From contig JACVVK020000193.1 in the NCBI GenBank assembly GCA_018292915.2, forward strand, positions 279,001-343,000: a stretch of 64,000 nucleotides of DNA, written 5' to 3'. The DNA is from Batillaria attramentaria (taxonomy: Eukaryota; Mollusca; Gastropoda; Batillariidae). The notes beneath the pieces are model-generated. The model saw only the letters and a program-made list of their open reading frames with translations. It made no database searches and had not been told where the DNA came from. Shown here one piece after another: positions 21,793 through 33,205 of the stretch (the first letter of the stretch is position 1; each line of letters begins with the position of its first letter). Position numbers and translations under genes: made by a program.

Positions 21793-23640
21793 CTCATAAA
21801 AGAACAAGCTTTAAACATTGGCATCTTCTCGAAACAGTAAAGGTCACGGACACCAAATTAGGCATGGTTACAGCTGATAATACGAACTTTCCAGACATAC
21901 CTCCTTACTGAACTTGGTTCAGGTTGAATCCATTTTGAGAAGCTGGTGACATATTCTCATGAATTGAAAACACTAGAGGCGACATGACAAATGACCTAGA
22001 GTAAAGGTCAAGGTCATTTGTCATGATAGGTTTCGTGCCTCCAGTGTTTGAAAGGTCACACTTTTAGAAATCGATGTTATTTTGCACAAAATGAATACAA
22101 CAGAGTTTAAGTTTACCTTTCCGAAATGGTCTATCAGAAAGGTCAAGGCTGTGAGGGTAAAAGATGAAATGTTTGTTTTGTTTGCATAGTGGTTTCAGGA
22201 CGATCTCCCGTCACCCTTGAAGGCTTTGTCAGTTTTTTGCTCAGTTAGGACATTTTGACAAATCCCAGCCCAGAAAAAAAAAATCAAACTAGTTTTTAAG
22301 GTCAGAGGTCAAGGTTACATTCGGAAAAAATCTTCCACGAATGAAGTTATATTTAGCTGATTAGATGACAGTAGTACTACTGAATGTCAGGTGAAAATTT
22401 GAAGTCTCTACTGTTTTAGGCAATGTCACAGAGTGATTGGTAGTGAAAATTTTGGTGAATGTTAAAAAGGTGGGTTGTGTGTATGAATTTATTAAGTTTT
22501 AGAATTTCCACAGGAATGTAAGTCTGACGTTGTAGAATTTCCACAGGCACGAATAGTATGTGCGCATTCATAACCCGCTATGCTGAGCAAAGTTCTAAGT
22601 TTCACTAGTCATGTGCTTATGACGCACGCCGAGAAAATAGCCGACTCTGAGTTGATCGTCAGTCGCTACTTACGTCCAGGCGAAGTAGGCCTCCGCCGTT
22701 GGCTTAGGGCCGAGATCCCGACCGGCGTAAAACATCTCTTATGCTTCAAACCTAGCGAGGCTAGGGTGAGTTTTTGCTTCCTATTTTCCGTAGGGACTTT
22801 TTAGTAAGCAGATTCCAAATGCTTCCTTACCTGTTAGGATGTTTGAGTTTCATGTATTCACTGAATAATTTCCGAGTCTTGTGTTAGTAATTTGGAAGTT
22901 TGTGATTTGATATTTTTCAGAGTTGATGTTACATTATGTCTAGAAGAATATAAACGCAATAGCTTTATTTATGGATCGTACTGCTGTGTAGATATATGGT
23001 GTATGTAATGCACGTGAAGGTAGATATAAACATGAACCGTCAAAACTATGTTATGGGGAAAGAAGGTAAATAGAAACTGAGTTCGACTTTATTGTTGACA
23101 GTTTAAAGTACTGGGTCGCTCTCGGGCGTGGGCTGTAGTTCTGCCGTCCCTGGTAGACAGCCACACTCGCTTCCTGGACTGGAGGTGCCGGGTGCCCCGG
23201 AGCTTCGTACGGGCCACTCCGGGTCCGAGAGGCACAGCTGGTCGACGTGTTCCTGATCAGGGCGCGTGTTGATGTCCCTCTGCGTGTTTGGGCGCATCTT
23301 CGACGGCCAGGTCTGCGTTACCCAGCGTGCGCCATTGTGGTTGGCGTGGCACAAAATCCCCTTCAACTACGACTGTGACATCACGTCCATCTACGACTGT
23401 GACATCACGTCCACACGCAACACTGAGTCGGTTCTACATAATTATCTCCTTTTGCCTCGCGCGGACCGTCCCGCCGTTACATCTTCCTCTGTCAGACCCT
23501 CTGCTACTTTGTCTTCTCGTAGTTTCATGTTTTTTCCTATTGAATACTAAACTAAAACTTCACTTTGCTTTAGTCTTGAGTCATTTGTATTGGTGGATGC
23601 GGACGGAGGTACTGCGTGAGGCTGGTTGAATGTGAGTGTG
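21793..23640. other. Unassigned intronic DNA with a GC-rich patch
   Basis: 21830-22330 has further scattered AAGGTCA motifs. 22580-22755 is an open plus-strand frame ending before a possible donor (GTGAGT at 22768), which I cannot identify. 23103-23366 is GC-rich and open on the minus strand (87 codons, Pro/Ser/Glu rich) with no family resemblance. A CTACGACTGTGACATCACGT unit is duplicated at 23389-23410. Confidence 0.35.
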
Positions 23641-23746
23641 TACAGTCGCCCTGTAACAATTAATTTCTTTGACTTATCCGAAGTTTGACTTATCCGTGGC
23701 GACGGATAAGGTCGAATTTCGAAGAGGGCTTCGAGTTAATCGAGTT
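23641..23746. repeat. Tigger-like terminal fragment
   Basis: Starts TACAGTCGCC and contains GACTTATCCG twice, the motif seen in the Tigger-like ends at 2.1 and 28.1 kb. Its partner end was not found. Confidence 0.4.
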
Positions 23747-23874
23747 ACACCCTTTCAGTATCAGATTCAGTTTGGAAACTGACGATTTATTCCCCGGGTT
23801 ACTATGAGCTACAGCTAGAAATAATCACGCTAAACACGACCGTGTAAACTTACATCTCATTGAGGCTCCGTAGC

Positions 23875-24451
23875 TAGAGGGTGGAACCGGTACGATTTCT
23901 CAAACCGGTTTTTAACCGGTTTTTCCAATAGAAAACCGAGGTTTAAAACCGGTTTGTTTGTTTGTTTCTATTGTTTCTAACGTTTCCCCAAGAGATGGAA
24001 GGGGGGAGGGGAGGGGGGTCTCCTAGTACTCCGGCTTCCTGTACCCCTGCGTTGGAAATGTCCAGCCAACAAGGGTACGTGGGTGGGTAATTGGGAGTTT
24101 AACGTCCTTTTCCACCACATACGGATGATATCAAAGACGAGGCAACGATGAAAAAGCCAGCACAAATATTTGGCCCTAGCCGGGATTTGAACTCACGACC
24201 CGAAAGTTGAAAGTCCCACGCTCTACCATTCGGCCACCCCGGTTTCCGTGTTCAGCCAACAACAACAACAACAACATGTTGATGATGATGAGGGGGAGGA
24301 GGAGGGTGTCTTGTAACGGGCTGAAAAACGACGAGTGATGTCCCTTAGAAAAACCGCGGTTTTCCGGTTTTTTAAGGCCAAACCGGTTTACCGAACCGTG
24401 AGAAAGTCGGACCGATTTTAACCGGAAAACCGGTAAAACCGATCACCCCTA
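23875..24451. mobile_element. 577-bp hAT-type MITE
   Basis: An 8-bp duplication TCCGTAGC flanks it (23867-23874 and 24452-24459). The ends TAGAGGGTGG and CACCCCTA fit the hAT terminal pattern (YARRGGTG). The interior has repeated AACCGGTTT palindromes on both sides. An 8-bp duplication is a hallmark of hAT transposons. It contains a SINE (24073-24252). Confidence 0.85.
24073..24252 (-). mobile_element. tRNA-derived SINE copy (minus)
   Basis: Reverse-strand copy of the SINE described at 43311. It reads GGAGTTTAACGTCCTTTTCC on the plus strand, through AAAAAGCCAGCACAAATATT to the tRNA-like head ending at CCGGGG. CAGCCAACAA flanks both sides (24063-24072 and 24253-24262). Nested inside the hAT MITE. 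Confidence 0.85.
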
Positions 24452-25174
24452 TCCGTAGCCATTTTGCTCCGAAGCGGTCTGTGGTCCAGTGGTCACCAAT
24501 GTGACAGGTCAGGTTCCAGTCACACTTGGGGCAAAGAAGTTTTCTCCCTCTTTTGCGGGACCATTCATCCGGGGTTTCTCTTTTGGTACTCGGTTTTCTC
24601 CGCCTCCGCTTCGGTAGTATTTATGCCATAGAATTTCAAACTAATGCAAATCTAAAATTCCGAAACGTCAGTTGATGAGCTGACCCTTCGCATCACGCGG
24701 GTCATCGTGTGTATTCACTCGGGAACCAAGCCTTTAGGTAGACCTTTTAGCCACACGTCTGGGGGTTAACCTTCACCAGGCTATGTGGGTCATTTAGGAC
24801 CCAGAAGGGTGTTTAACTCTAATTATCTCCTGAACTATTGGGAATTTTTCAGTCAAACTTTAAGTATTCCTCAAACTCCTAAAAGATCACATTTTCCCAA
24901 AATCTGGTACTATTTGGTGAAAAAATAAACAAATAAACAATGTCTGATTTTGAACACCACACAAACAACAACGTGGGTCGTTTAGGACCCAGACTTTTTA
25001 CAGAGAGAGAATAGCGAATATTCCTGTCAGGACGATGTGGGTCGTTTAAGACCCATGCATTTCAAAGAGAGATCCAGGTGATTATTCATGTCTGGATTAT
25101 GTGGGTCTTTCAGGACCCATACCTTTTGTGAAGAATAAAGTACAGCATTGCACCTCATCTCAATCTTCTCATTT

Positions 25175-25176
<2 letters not shown>

Positions 25177-25227
<51 letters not shown>
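25177..25227. repeat. (GT)n microsatellite
   Basis: Inside the piggyBac left non-coding region. A (GA)n plus poly-G tract follows at 25916-25968. The rest of 25230-26050 is element DNA without other features. Confidence 0.95.
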
Positions 25228-25231
<4 letters not shown>

Positions 25232-25915
25232 CTTGCGAAGGAAATTGAGTTCTCTCTCATAATTCAGTCTGTTTCGGTATAGTTCCTTGAAAGTGAGGAA
25301 CTTTCCAATTCTCCTTTTTCCAACAAAATCAAGAAGTATCACCAGAAACAAAAGCAATATGTCTGGAAAATGAACTTTCATTATCTTATTTTGGGCAAAA
25401 CCGCCGGATGCAGATGCTTAATTTTCTGAGAAAAATCTGAAATCTTGGAGGCATTGTTCTTGGAATCGTGCCAGCTAATCCTAAGAATCCAACCACTGAG
25501 CATCGTTCTTGGAAGCGTACCAGCAAATATTCAAGAATTCAGCCACTGAGGAAACTGCTGTCAGCTGGCTTTCGGACGCGTTTTTTTGCCCTCAAGCAGG
25601 CAACATTTGGGTAGGTATATGAACCCCTTATTATCTTGTATTGATAGCATGCTAAAGGCAAATATCTGTTGTTGTTTGCACAATCAATATTTCTTTGCTT
25701 TCTGAGTGTTCAGATTGAAAGCAACATTTTGTTTTTTTGTGGCATGGCATCCCATCGCAGAAGTTATTTCTCTGTATAAGGCAAATCCTTGTCCCGTGAT
25801 GTTTTTTCAAGCACCACGGTACATGATTTTACTCTAGAGGTACGATGTGCCAAGCACCTGAAGGCAAAGTTCTTTTTTGAAACAAGAAAGATCACACAAT
25901 ATTAGTAGACGGAAT

Positions 25916-25948
<33 letters not shown>

Positions 25949-26052
25949 GGTGAGAGAGAGGAAGAGAGAGGTAAACCTTACACTGAAAATTTTTGTTTGA
26001 AAAAGATTGGAAATAACGCTAATTTTTTTTCTATTTTCTTCCATAGGCAGCA

Positions 26053-26303
26053 ATGGAAATGCCTAACTTATTTGAAGCCCACTTAACTTCAGAAGAAGGG
26101 GCAGAAGCGGATCTACATTTTGGTAAGCTTCATATTATTTATTCAGTGCCTAAACAATTATTAGCGTAATAACAAAGGGTTATATGGGATGACGTTCGCC
26201 ACCAAAATGAACATGTGTAGGCCCTGTACATGTGTATGCGTGTGTGTGGCTAGTTGTGTATGCGTCTCTGCGTGCGTCCACACGGCGAATGCGTGTATGC
26301 TTG

Positions 26304-26350
<47 letters not shown>

Positions 26351-27527
26351 CGTGGTGCGCTATAGCTTGCGTACGCTTGCAGACTTTTATATGCATGTAT
26401 CTGTGCGTGCATGCATGCGCGAGTGCGTGTGTGTCCTACACGTTTTGCACTGCATCACACTTATGCGCTTTTCTAATTCTTTAGGGAAAGGAGGCGCCGC
26501 TCAGAGCGTCAGGGATCCCGACCTTGCACAGGACGTCGACGAGTCAGTGATCAGTGGCGAAGACCTGACAAGCGACGAGGAATATCTTCCACCGTCTGGT
26601 AGCTCTGATGAATCAAGTGACGAATCTGAACAAGTTGAGGAGGAACAGCCCCCTCCTTCACAGGAGACACCTGCCGGATTTCCTCAAATGATGACTGCAG
26701 TAGACGGCACTGAGTGGAGCAAAGTGCCAGTCACGGCATCCTCAAGGACACGTGTAAAGAACATTTTCAAGACACCACCAACTCAGGTGCCATCTAGGTG
26801 CTCTTTCATACAGTACCTCCCTTCAAAGCCTGATCGGTACGGGATCAAAGTGTTCTGGATCGCCGATGCCCAGAACAATTACCCTCTTTTGGGGATTCCT
26901 TATCTGGGAAGGCCTTTGGGCCAAGACAGGCAAGTGAACCTTGGCCGCAACATGGCTCTCCAGTTAGCTACACCCTTCTTCAAAACAGGTCGCAATGTCA
27001 CTTGTGACAACTATTTCACGAACCTTGTCCTTGCAGAAACTCTTCTCAAAAATGGTCTGACAATGGTAGGCACAGTGAGAACCAACAAAAGGTTTCCGCC
27101 TGTGCCCTTCAAATCGGACAAAAGCCAGGGTCTCCATGAGAGCCAGTTTGCATACCGCCAGTCAACCACTATGGTCAGCTACCAAAGCAAACGAAACAAG
27201 AACACTGTTGCGCTGAGCACTATGCACGATGAGGGCGTCATCGATGCAAGTACGCGTAAACGGAAACCAGAAATGGTTCTGTTCTACAATAAAACGAAAG
27301 GCTCTGTGGATGTCATGGACAAGCTGGCCCACACCTACACAATGAAGAGAAAAAGAAAGAGGCGGCCAATGGCCATGTTTGCCAATGTGCTTGACCTGGC
27401 AACAATAGCAGCCCGTTGCATGTACCGCATAAAATTTCCTGACCGCAAACTTTCCTCCGAGGATTCCCGTGGTGGGTTCATAAGGCAGCTGAGCAAGCAA
27501 CTCATGCTCGCACACTTACAGCGCTGA
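26053..27527 (+). pseudogene. piggyBac transposase, two exons, internally deleted
   Basis: Exon 1 (26053-26122) starts MEMPNLFEAHLTSEE and ends at a donor GTAAGC. Exon 2 (26485-27527) follows TTCTTTAG. The joint codon is GGG and the frame stays open to TGA, about 371 residues. The N-terminus is acidic (SDEEYLPPSGSSDESSDESE). DDE_Tnp_1_7 blocks follow: RCSFIQYLPSKPDRYGIKVF, then NVTCDNYFTNL (second catalytic Asp) and GSVDVMDKL (third Asp). The family is usually 500-600 residues. The segment between the N-terminal domain and RCSFIQYL, including the first catalytic Asp, is missing at about 26795, and the C-terminal Cys-rich domain is absent. It is therefore inactive but recent. A (GT)n tract lies in the intron (26308-26348). 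Confidence 0.88.
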
Positions 27528-27738
27528 GTTGAGAATGTGTATCTGCCCAGAGAGCTGTAATAATAATAATAAGGATAAGAATAATTATTAAAATCCTTCT
27601 TTGAAAAGTATGGGTCCTAAACGACCCACATAGTCGGAATAGGAATAATCACCAAAATCCTTCTTTGAAAAGTATGGGTCTTAAACGACCCACATCGGCG
27701 TTTGTGTGTAGTCAAAAGTCCAGCCCGGTGAAGGTTAA

Positions 27739-28190
27739 GTGTGCATAATTCTTCTCTCACGCACCAGAAATAACTCAATGCATACCATATGACGGTGAAT
27801 TACCTTTGGAGCCCTGGCAACAGAAAATCCCTGAAATCTAGGGCACAGAGTCAGATCTCACATCTAGCTAGCACACAATCATGTGTGTCTCGCCAATTTT
27901 GTGTTCTATCCTCCAAGGTAACTAGCCTTAGACACACCAGACACGTAACCGTCTCAAGCCTGTAACTGCACGGAAAATGTCAAATCTACGTGCAAGCCGT
28001 GTTTGGCACCGATCCATCAGATGGAGAAAAATATTCCAGTGCCAGTGAATACTTTGGCTTATCCCAAGCAAAAAGGGCAAAGTTTGGTTTGACCCTAACC
28101 GAAGTTTGACTTATCCATTTTGGGGTACTTGTTCGACTTGTCCGTGGAAAATTTACTCACACAAACAGCAAGTTTGGCCAACATCTTTTT
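27739..28190. mobile_element. Tigger-like fragment related to 774-2257
   Basis: Matches the split copy at 0.8-2.2 kb in order (ACCAGAAATAACTCAATG, AATTTTGTGTTCTATCC, GTGCAAGCCGTG, CTTATCC motifs) without the 986-bp insert. It starts directly at the piggyBac TTAA and lacks both termini. 28190-28330 is unassigned. Confidence 0.6.
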
Positions 28191-28329
28191 GTATCTTATG
28201 CCAAGCGAGTGACTGTTAAGAATGATTGCCGAGAGTTAATCCCTTGATTACTGCTCACTCTGTTTGGTGAAGAGTGGCCACAGTTTGTTGACTGACAGAC
28301 CACCCCGTAATTCATCTTTATTAAATAAC

Positions 28330-28700
28330 CACATGCTCCTGAAGGTCAACGGCCAACTCATAACGGACCCGACGGCTAAAGCGGAGGTTCTTAACCGACA
28401 ATTCCAATCAGTCTTCAGTAAAAGCAAAACCTACACGCAATAGGGGTTCCATCAGAAATGCCCTATGGGCGAGAAGGAACAACGGGAATACTGCCAGACA
28501 TAATCATCACCCAAGAAGGCGTGAAGAAACTCCTCAAGTCCTTAAATCCACATAAAGCCTGCGGCCCGGATAACATCAGCCCACGGTGTACTGAAGGAAC
28601 TGGCAACAGAACTAGCCCCTGTACTCACGTACATCTACCAGTCTTCCGGTTACGCGCAAGAGATCCCCCTTCGATAGCACCTACAGTCTTCATGGACAAA
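28330..28700 (+). pseudogene. LINE RT fragment, 5' part, split by Tigger-like element
   Basis: The plus strand reads LKVNGQLITDPTAKAEVLNR and FQSVFSK, and then (new frame) GVKKLLKSLNPHKACGPDNI, the RT block 0/1 of CR1/Jockey-type LINEs, followed by ELAPVLTYIYQSS-like sequence. It stops at the Tigger-like insertion at 28701. The rest of the LINE resumes at 30201, but the central RT (including the FADD block) is missing, so the LINE was already deleted or was lost later. Confidence 0.75.
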
Positions 28701-29065
28701 TACAGTCAAACACGCTTAAGCCGAACTCGCCCGGGGAATGAAAAATCGTTTCGCTTATCCGAGTTTCCCGAGAAATTACCCTGCAGTTCGGCTTAAGCGA
28801 GTTTTTTCAGGGTAAGTTGTAAAATCGCTTGGAAGGTTTGTAAAAAGTTTTTTAAAAGGGAATATCTTTTCTTCCCTTTGCAACTGAAACATCGACCTGA
28901 TAATTTTGCGAATGTTTGTAGACATGTATGCTGCTTTTCTATGGGCAAATGTATGTGTATATGCAAATGTGTATAATGGCAACGGTCTGAGAGAGACACG
29001 GGTCGAGCTTATTGATTCCTGAGACTCGTAACAGACAAAATTCTCTCTCTCTCTCTCTCTGTGCG

Positions 29066-29128
<63 letters not shown>

Positions 29129-29285
29129 TGCGCGCGCATTACTGTACGCACAAATCAATGCGCGCTCCACTCCGTTCCTGCACCCCCCCCCCACCTCCAC
29201 CCCTCCCCCACCCTCACACACACACCGTGGCACACACACACACCGTGGCACACACACACACACCGTGGCACACACACACACCGTG

Positions 29286-29321
<36 letters not shown>

Positions 29322-30200
29322 GGAGACTGCATGTTACACACTCCCTCCCCTACACACGCCAGAAGAAACAATCGTGCACGCACAAATCTAAGCCCGAGCT
29401 CACGTCCTTTCGACTAGCCCATAAACCACGCCCATCGCAAATCTCCCAAAGTTACCTTTCGACCTGCCCCTCAGAGTCCCCTGTGCCCCTCGGCCATCCC
29501 ATCTCTAACCCTTAACCCACCACCTAATTCACGCACGCAAACTTAAGGGGGAGGCTATTATGGAGGGAACTCGTACAGGTCTATTTTAGACGGTTAGGGT
29601 TAGGTTTAGGGTTAGGGTTAGTCTTAGAGTTAGGCCTAGGGTTTGAATAGGGCTTGAACGCGCTATCGGGCGTTTCCGGAATCCCGTGACCTCAGGTGAC
29701 GTCCATCTAAAAATAGACCTGTACGAGTTCCCTCCATAATAGCCTTCACCCAAACTTTCCACTCTTTCTGTCCAAACAATGGCGCCTGCAAAACATGTGG
29801 CACGTGTCATCTGTTATACTGAAGAACAGGTGACGTGTTCGTTTCCGTAGGATAATTATAGCCGTGACGAAATATGTACATCTTCCCGACGTGTTTTCCA
29901 AGCAAAAATAAAAAAAAGTCTCTCCGACAGTGTTTAGAGTTCGGCTTATCTGTCAAAATCACGTTTGAGATATCCGTGTTTGAGTTATGACAGAGTTTGG
30001 CTTATCCGAATTAGAAATAGTCTTACAAAGAGTTTGAGATATCCGAGTTTGAGATATCCGTGTTTGAGTTATGACAGAGTTTGGCTTATCCGAATTAGAA
30101 ATAGTCTTACAAAGAGGGGGGTCTGGCGGGGAATTGGTTTTGGTTTCCGTTATCCGAGTTTTTTGCTTAAGCGTGTTTCGCTTAGGCAAGTGCGGCTGTA
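28701..30200. mobile_element. 1.5-kb Tigger/pogo-like MITE inserted in a LINE
   Basis: Both ends are TACAG...CTGTA, with inverted termini carrying ACACGCTTAAG, and TA (28701-28702 and 30199-30200) fits the TA duplication of Tc1/mariner/pogo elements. The left end continues TTCGCTTATCCGAG and the right end has TATCCGAGTTTTTTGCTTAAG. No transposase is present. The interior holds microsatellites (29041-29126 and 29215-29320, a (CA)n tract with repeated CCGTGG interruptions) and a nested telomere-repeat MITE. Confidence 0.8.
29547..29749. mobile_element. ~200-bp inverted-repeat unit enclosing telomeric repeats
   Basis: 29548-29589 and 29708-29749 form a ~42-bp inverted repeat (GGCTATTATGGAGGGAACTC at left) with only one or two differences. 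Between them, 29592-29645 holds TTAGGG, TTAGGTT and TTAGTC units, a degenerate interstitial telomeric tract. TTAGGG is the common molluscan telomere repeat. Confidence 0.75.
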
Positions 30201-30490
30201 CTTCAAACTGTGTCTTCAACCAAGTATCTCGGAGTGACAATCCAGCATGACCTGGGCTGGGACATCCATTAGACAGCATTTGTGCTAAGGCAAACCAGAC
30301 GCCGGGATTCCTAAGACGCAATTTAAAAGTGCGCCATTAAACTTAAGGAGACGGCATACAGATCTTTGGTGCGTCCGATCTTGGAGTACGCATGCACGGT
30401 ATGGGACCCACACTCTTCCTCAAGACCATCCGGGACTGGAACAGTCTACCCGCAGAGGTAGTTACGGCCAGCACCTTCGTGTCAAGAGTT
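30201..30490 (+). pseudogene. LINE 3' part continuing after the Tigger-like insert
   Basis: Reads TSTKYLGVTIQHDLGWD, then (shifted) RPILEYACTVWDPHS and IRDWNSLPAEVVTASTFVSR, the thumb and C-terminal blocks typical of CR1/Jockey-type ORF2. 30491-30985 after it is C-rich, then holds a (GAA)n run (30620-30640) and a poly-C tract (30879-30898) with nothing coding. Confidence 0.75.
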
Positions 30491-30988
30491 CAGTAATTAC
30501 ACCCTACCCACCCACCCCCCCTCCTCCCCACTCCCCTTACCTCCCTTTCTCTCTCCCCCTCCGTTTTCTTACTGCGCAGACCCCCAACCTGCTAGAATAA
30601 TCAATGATTGCGAGCAGGAAGAAGAAGAAGAAGAAGAACCACCGTCTAATTCTTCATACAAGTCAGCGTCAATTTCACATACGATGCTTTTGGTGATTAC
30701 AGACTAAATATCTACCTTGGCATGTCCTTTTCCACCATACATGTAGCTGTTCAACTGTTAAAGTACATAACTGTTGTTGACTGTTCCAGACATGGTGTGG
30801 TCACACTGTATGCCGCGTTGTCTTTCGTAAACTGTGGTCCCGTTTTCCTTTGCAGTAAAGCAGGTGACAAATCCCCCCCCCGCCCCCCCCCCCCCCCCTC
30901 CATCTTTCAGGAAGGAGGGGTGTGGGGAGGGTTCAGTATTGCCGACTGAAGCTCTGTTTACTCCAAACCTAATTAGTGATTGGCCATG

Positions 30989-31480
30989 AATGTGAGCTAT
31001 CGGACACTCTTGGTTGCTTCCCTTACGCGTGTGCTGAGCAAGTTCAAGTTCATCCCAAAAATCCCATTTTTGGGGTACATGGAAAATATATCACGTACTG
31101 TATTAGTATAAAAATAAACACCACTTGGTCATTTCAATATAATAATAAAGAAGTCGCAATCATAACAACATTATACACAGTGAAAGAGAGAGAGATGATG
31201 ATGATGATGAATCGTTTTTTTTTTTTTTTTTAGTTTTTTTTTTATTCAGGATAGAGCATTTAGGCATTGCTGCCTATCTTACATGCTATCCTGCTATTCT
31301 ACGCTCAAGGGTTAGAGAGAAAGAAAACAACAACAAAACAACAACTAACAATGTCTGTGATATAGACAGACATCATGATTTGTATTTGTCTGGATTCAGC
31401 CACCCCATACGCTTGGATAGAGACGAAAACATCACAGGGAAAGGTCAGGGTGGTGGTATGTGTTTTTATATCAATCAGCA

Positions 31481-31573
<93 letters not shown>

Positions 31574-32225
31574 ATTATATGAATTTAGTGATCTTAACTT
31601 CTTTATGTGTCTTATGCTCGCCCACATGAATTGCCCTACGGGGATAAATAAAGTATTTTTGACTTGACTTGAAAAACAAACAAATCAAGCAACTACAAAC
31701 TATCTACATGAAATGAAAGAAAGAGAAAATACAAATGAAAGAAACAACAACAACAACAACCAACAAACACAAAAACCCAACACATAAGTGGCATGTGCTG
31801 GTAATACATGAGTTGGCCTTATGCCATTAAAAGACCTTCATAGCCATCGCTAAAATGCAAAAACATGTTCTGTATATATGGTCAATGTAAGATAAGCGTG
31901 TCGTGCCGGATTTGTTTGAAATTTGTGAAGTTGGATACGTTTTGGGTACTCAGTGGTAAAGACTTCCATAGGGATGCCCCTAAAAAAGACTACATTTAAA
32001 GATATCGACCCTTGAGCGTCTCTCTCTTTCTCTCTCACTTTGTATGTGTATAATGTTGTTATGATTGCGACTGCTTTATTATTATATTGAAATGACCTTG
32101 TGAGCTATCGGACACTCTTGGTTGCTTCCCTTACGCGTGTGCTGAGCAAGTTCAAGTTCATTCCAAAAATACCATTTGGGGTACACGAAAAATATATCAC
32201 GTACTGTCGGAAAATAAACACGACG
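30989..32225. repeat. Direct repeats enclosing an inverted-repeat element
   Basis: The order is X, Y, spacer, Y-inverted, X. X (30989-31118 and 32099-32215, GTGAGCTATCGGACACTCTT) is repeated in the same orientation. Y (31126-31180 and 32042-32098, GGTCATTTCAATATAATAAT) is inverted. The Y-to-Y unit (~970 bp) looks like a transposon with ~55-bp TIRs. The spacer holds a (GT)n(GA)n tract (31483-31569) and GATAAATAAAGTATTTTTGA near 31640, a LINE-type 3' tail. No gene. Confidence 0.65.
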
Positions 32226-32588
32226 AGAGAGAGAGAGAGATGCTTACCACTGTAGAAAAAGATCAATCCAACGAAATGGCCATATCAAAAGTATTGGCAA
32301 AACAAACAAGGCACGATCGTTTGTACAGGGTCACTGAAAAGTTGTATAGTTTTATATCTTTACACATTTAGCATCACTGTCTTCAAAAATTTGGCAAGTT
32401 TCTCCTTCGTAGTTAAATTTAGCAATTCATTCATCTTTAAAACGTTCGGGCTACAATAATAATATATTTGTACCTTGTTTGTGTCCAGGAAGAAAACGAT
32501 AGGATACACCGCTGTCCACATTGAAGGCAAACGCTGAAGGTAGCACTGTTGTTACAAACCCTGGAGTCAGACACAAATAAACACTTAC

Positions 32589-32646
32589 CTATGACAAACT
32601 GTGGGAGGAAAATTAGACTTGTAACGAAGACAGTGATCCACTTCAT
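32589..32646 (-). CDS. Gene B exon 1: signal peptide
   Basis: The ATG at 32646 opens MKWITVFVTSLIFLPQFVI followed by the donor GTAAGT at 32588. The 58 coding bases give 19 codons plus one base (phase 1), matching exon 2. The peptide has a Lys-Trp start, a hydrophobic core and a small-residue end (VIG), typical of a secretory signal. An in-frame ATG exists upstream at 32703, but its extension (NGRPSSSHTGIGSVYKEN) is hydrophilic, so the internal ATG is preferred for secretion. The exon sits 13.2 kb from exon 2, and the intron is filled with transposons. Confidence 0.75.
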
Positions 32647-32750
32647 GTTCTCCTTGTACACTGAACCGATCCCCGTGTGAGACGAACTGGGCCGGCCGTT
32701 CACGGAAGTGCTGTGTTGGTGGCCCGATACCCGACAAAAAATGCTGTGCT

Positions 32751-32766
32751 CTACATAATTATACTG
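32751..32766 (-). promoter_or_regulatory. Possible TATA-like box upstream of gene B
   Basis: The minus strand reads AGTATAATTATGTAG about 105-120 bp upstream of the ATG. Position and composition are compatible with a core promoter, but AT-rich matches are common here, so support is weak. 32770-33190 has nothing else recognisable. Confidence 0.2.
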
Positions 32767-33205
32767 TCACTGTTCTCACCGCCCTCACGACTCATGTTGG
32801 TGGGCTGTGTTTCTGATCACGCAGGTATGTGCGTCGTTCATTACGCAAAGATTTCAGAATCGGACGCAGAGATTTTGAGGCTGTACTTCACCGATTTTAC
32901 AAAATGAACCTCTGAATTTGACAGAGAATGAAGAGTTTTTCTGCTTGTTAGTTTCCAAGATCTTTGGTTTTATCGAGTTCACTTAAACATAGCGTCACGA
33001 GGGATGGTGTGTCCCAAGATATTCCTGATAAAATGTATTTTCGTGTTAAGTACACCCCAGGGGCCATAACATACCCACAAATATGAGTCTTTAAGGCCTT
33101 TAAGGGGTGGAAAGGTCCGACACTTGGCTTCCAGGGTTGGTAAACCGGGTTTTTACAGCCATACAGTTTTTTTTTATGACTAAACGGTTTTGAAAGCTGT
33201 GAGGA

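Larger units (their letters stand above)
24770..27734 (+). mobile_element. 2,965-bp piggyBac element with TTAA target duplications
   Basis: TTAA lies at 24766-24769 and 27735-27738. The termini are inverted CCTTCACCRGGCT. Subterminal palindromes of the type GTGGGTCGTTTAGGACCC occur four times at left (24785, 24973, 25035, 25100) and twice inverted at right (27609 and 27669), probably transposase-binding sites. A plus-strand transposase gene lies inside. The element sits in gene B intron 1, antisense to the gene, and interrupts or abuts Tigger-like repeat at 27739. Confidence 0.92.

Noticed and set aside
23103..23366. GC-rich 87-codon minus-strand frame as a gene B exon
   Set aside because: No Ig features, no convincing acceptor or donor in phase 1, and no family resemblance.
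29041..29515. Long frames of Thr-His or Cys-Val repeats around several (CA)n tracts
   Set aside because: Dinucleotide repeats are open in several frames on both strands and have no composition or homology of real proteins.
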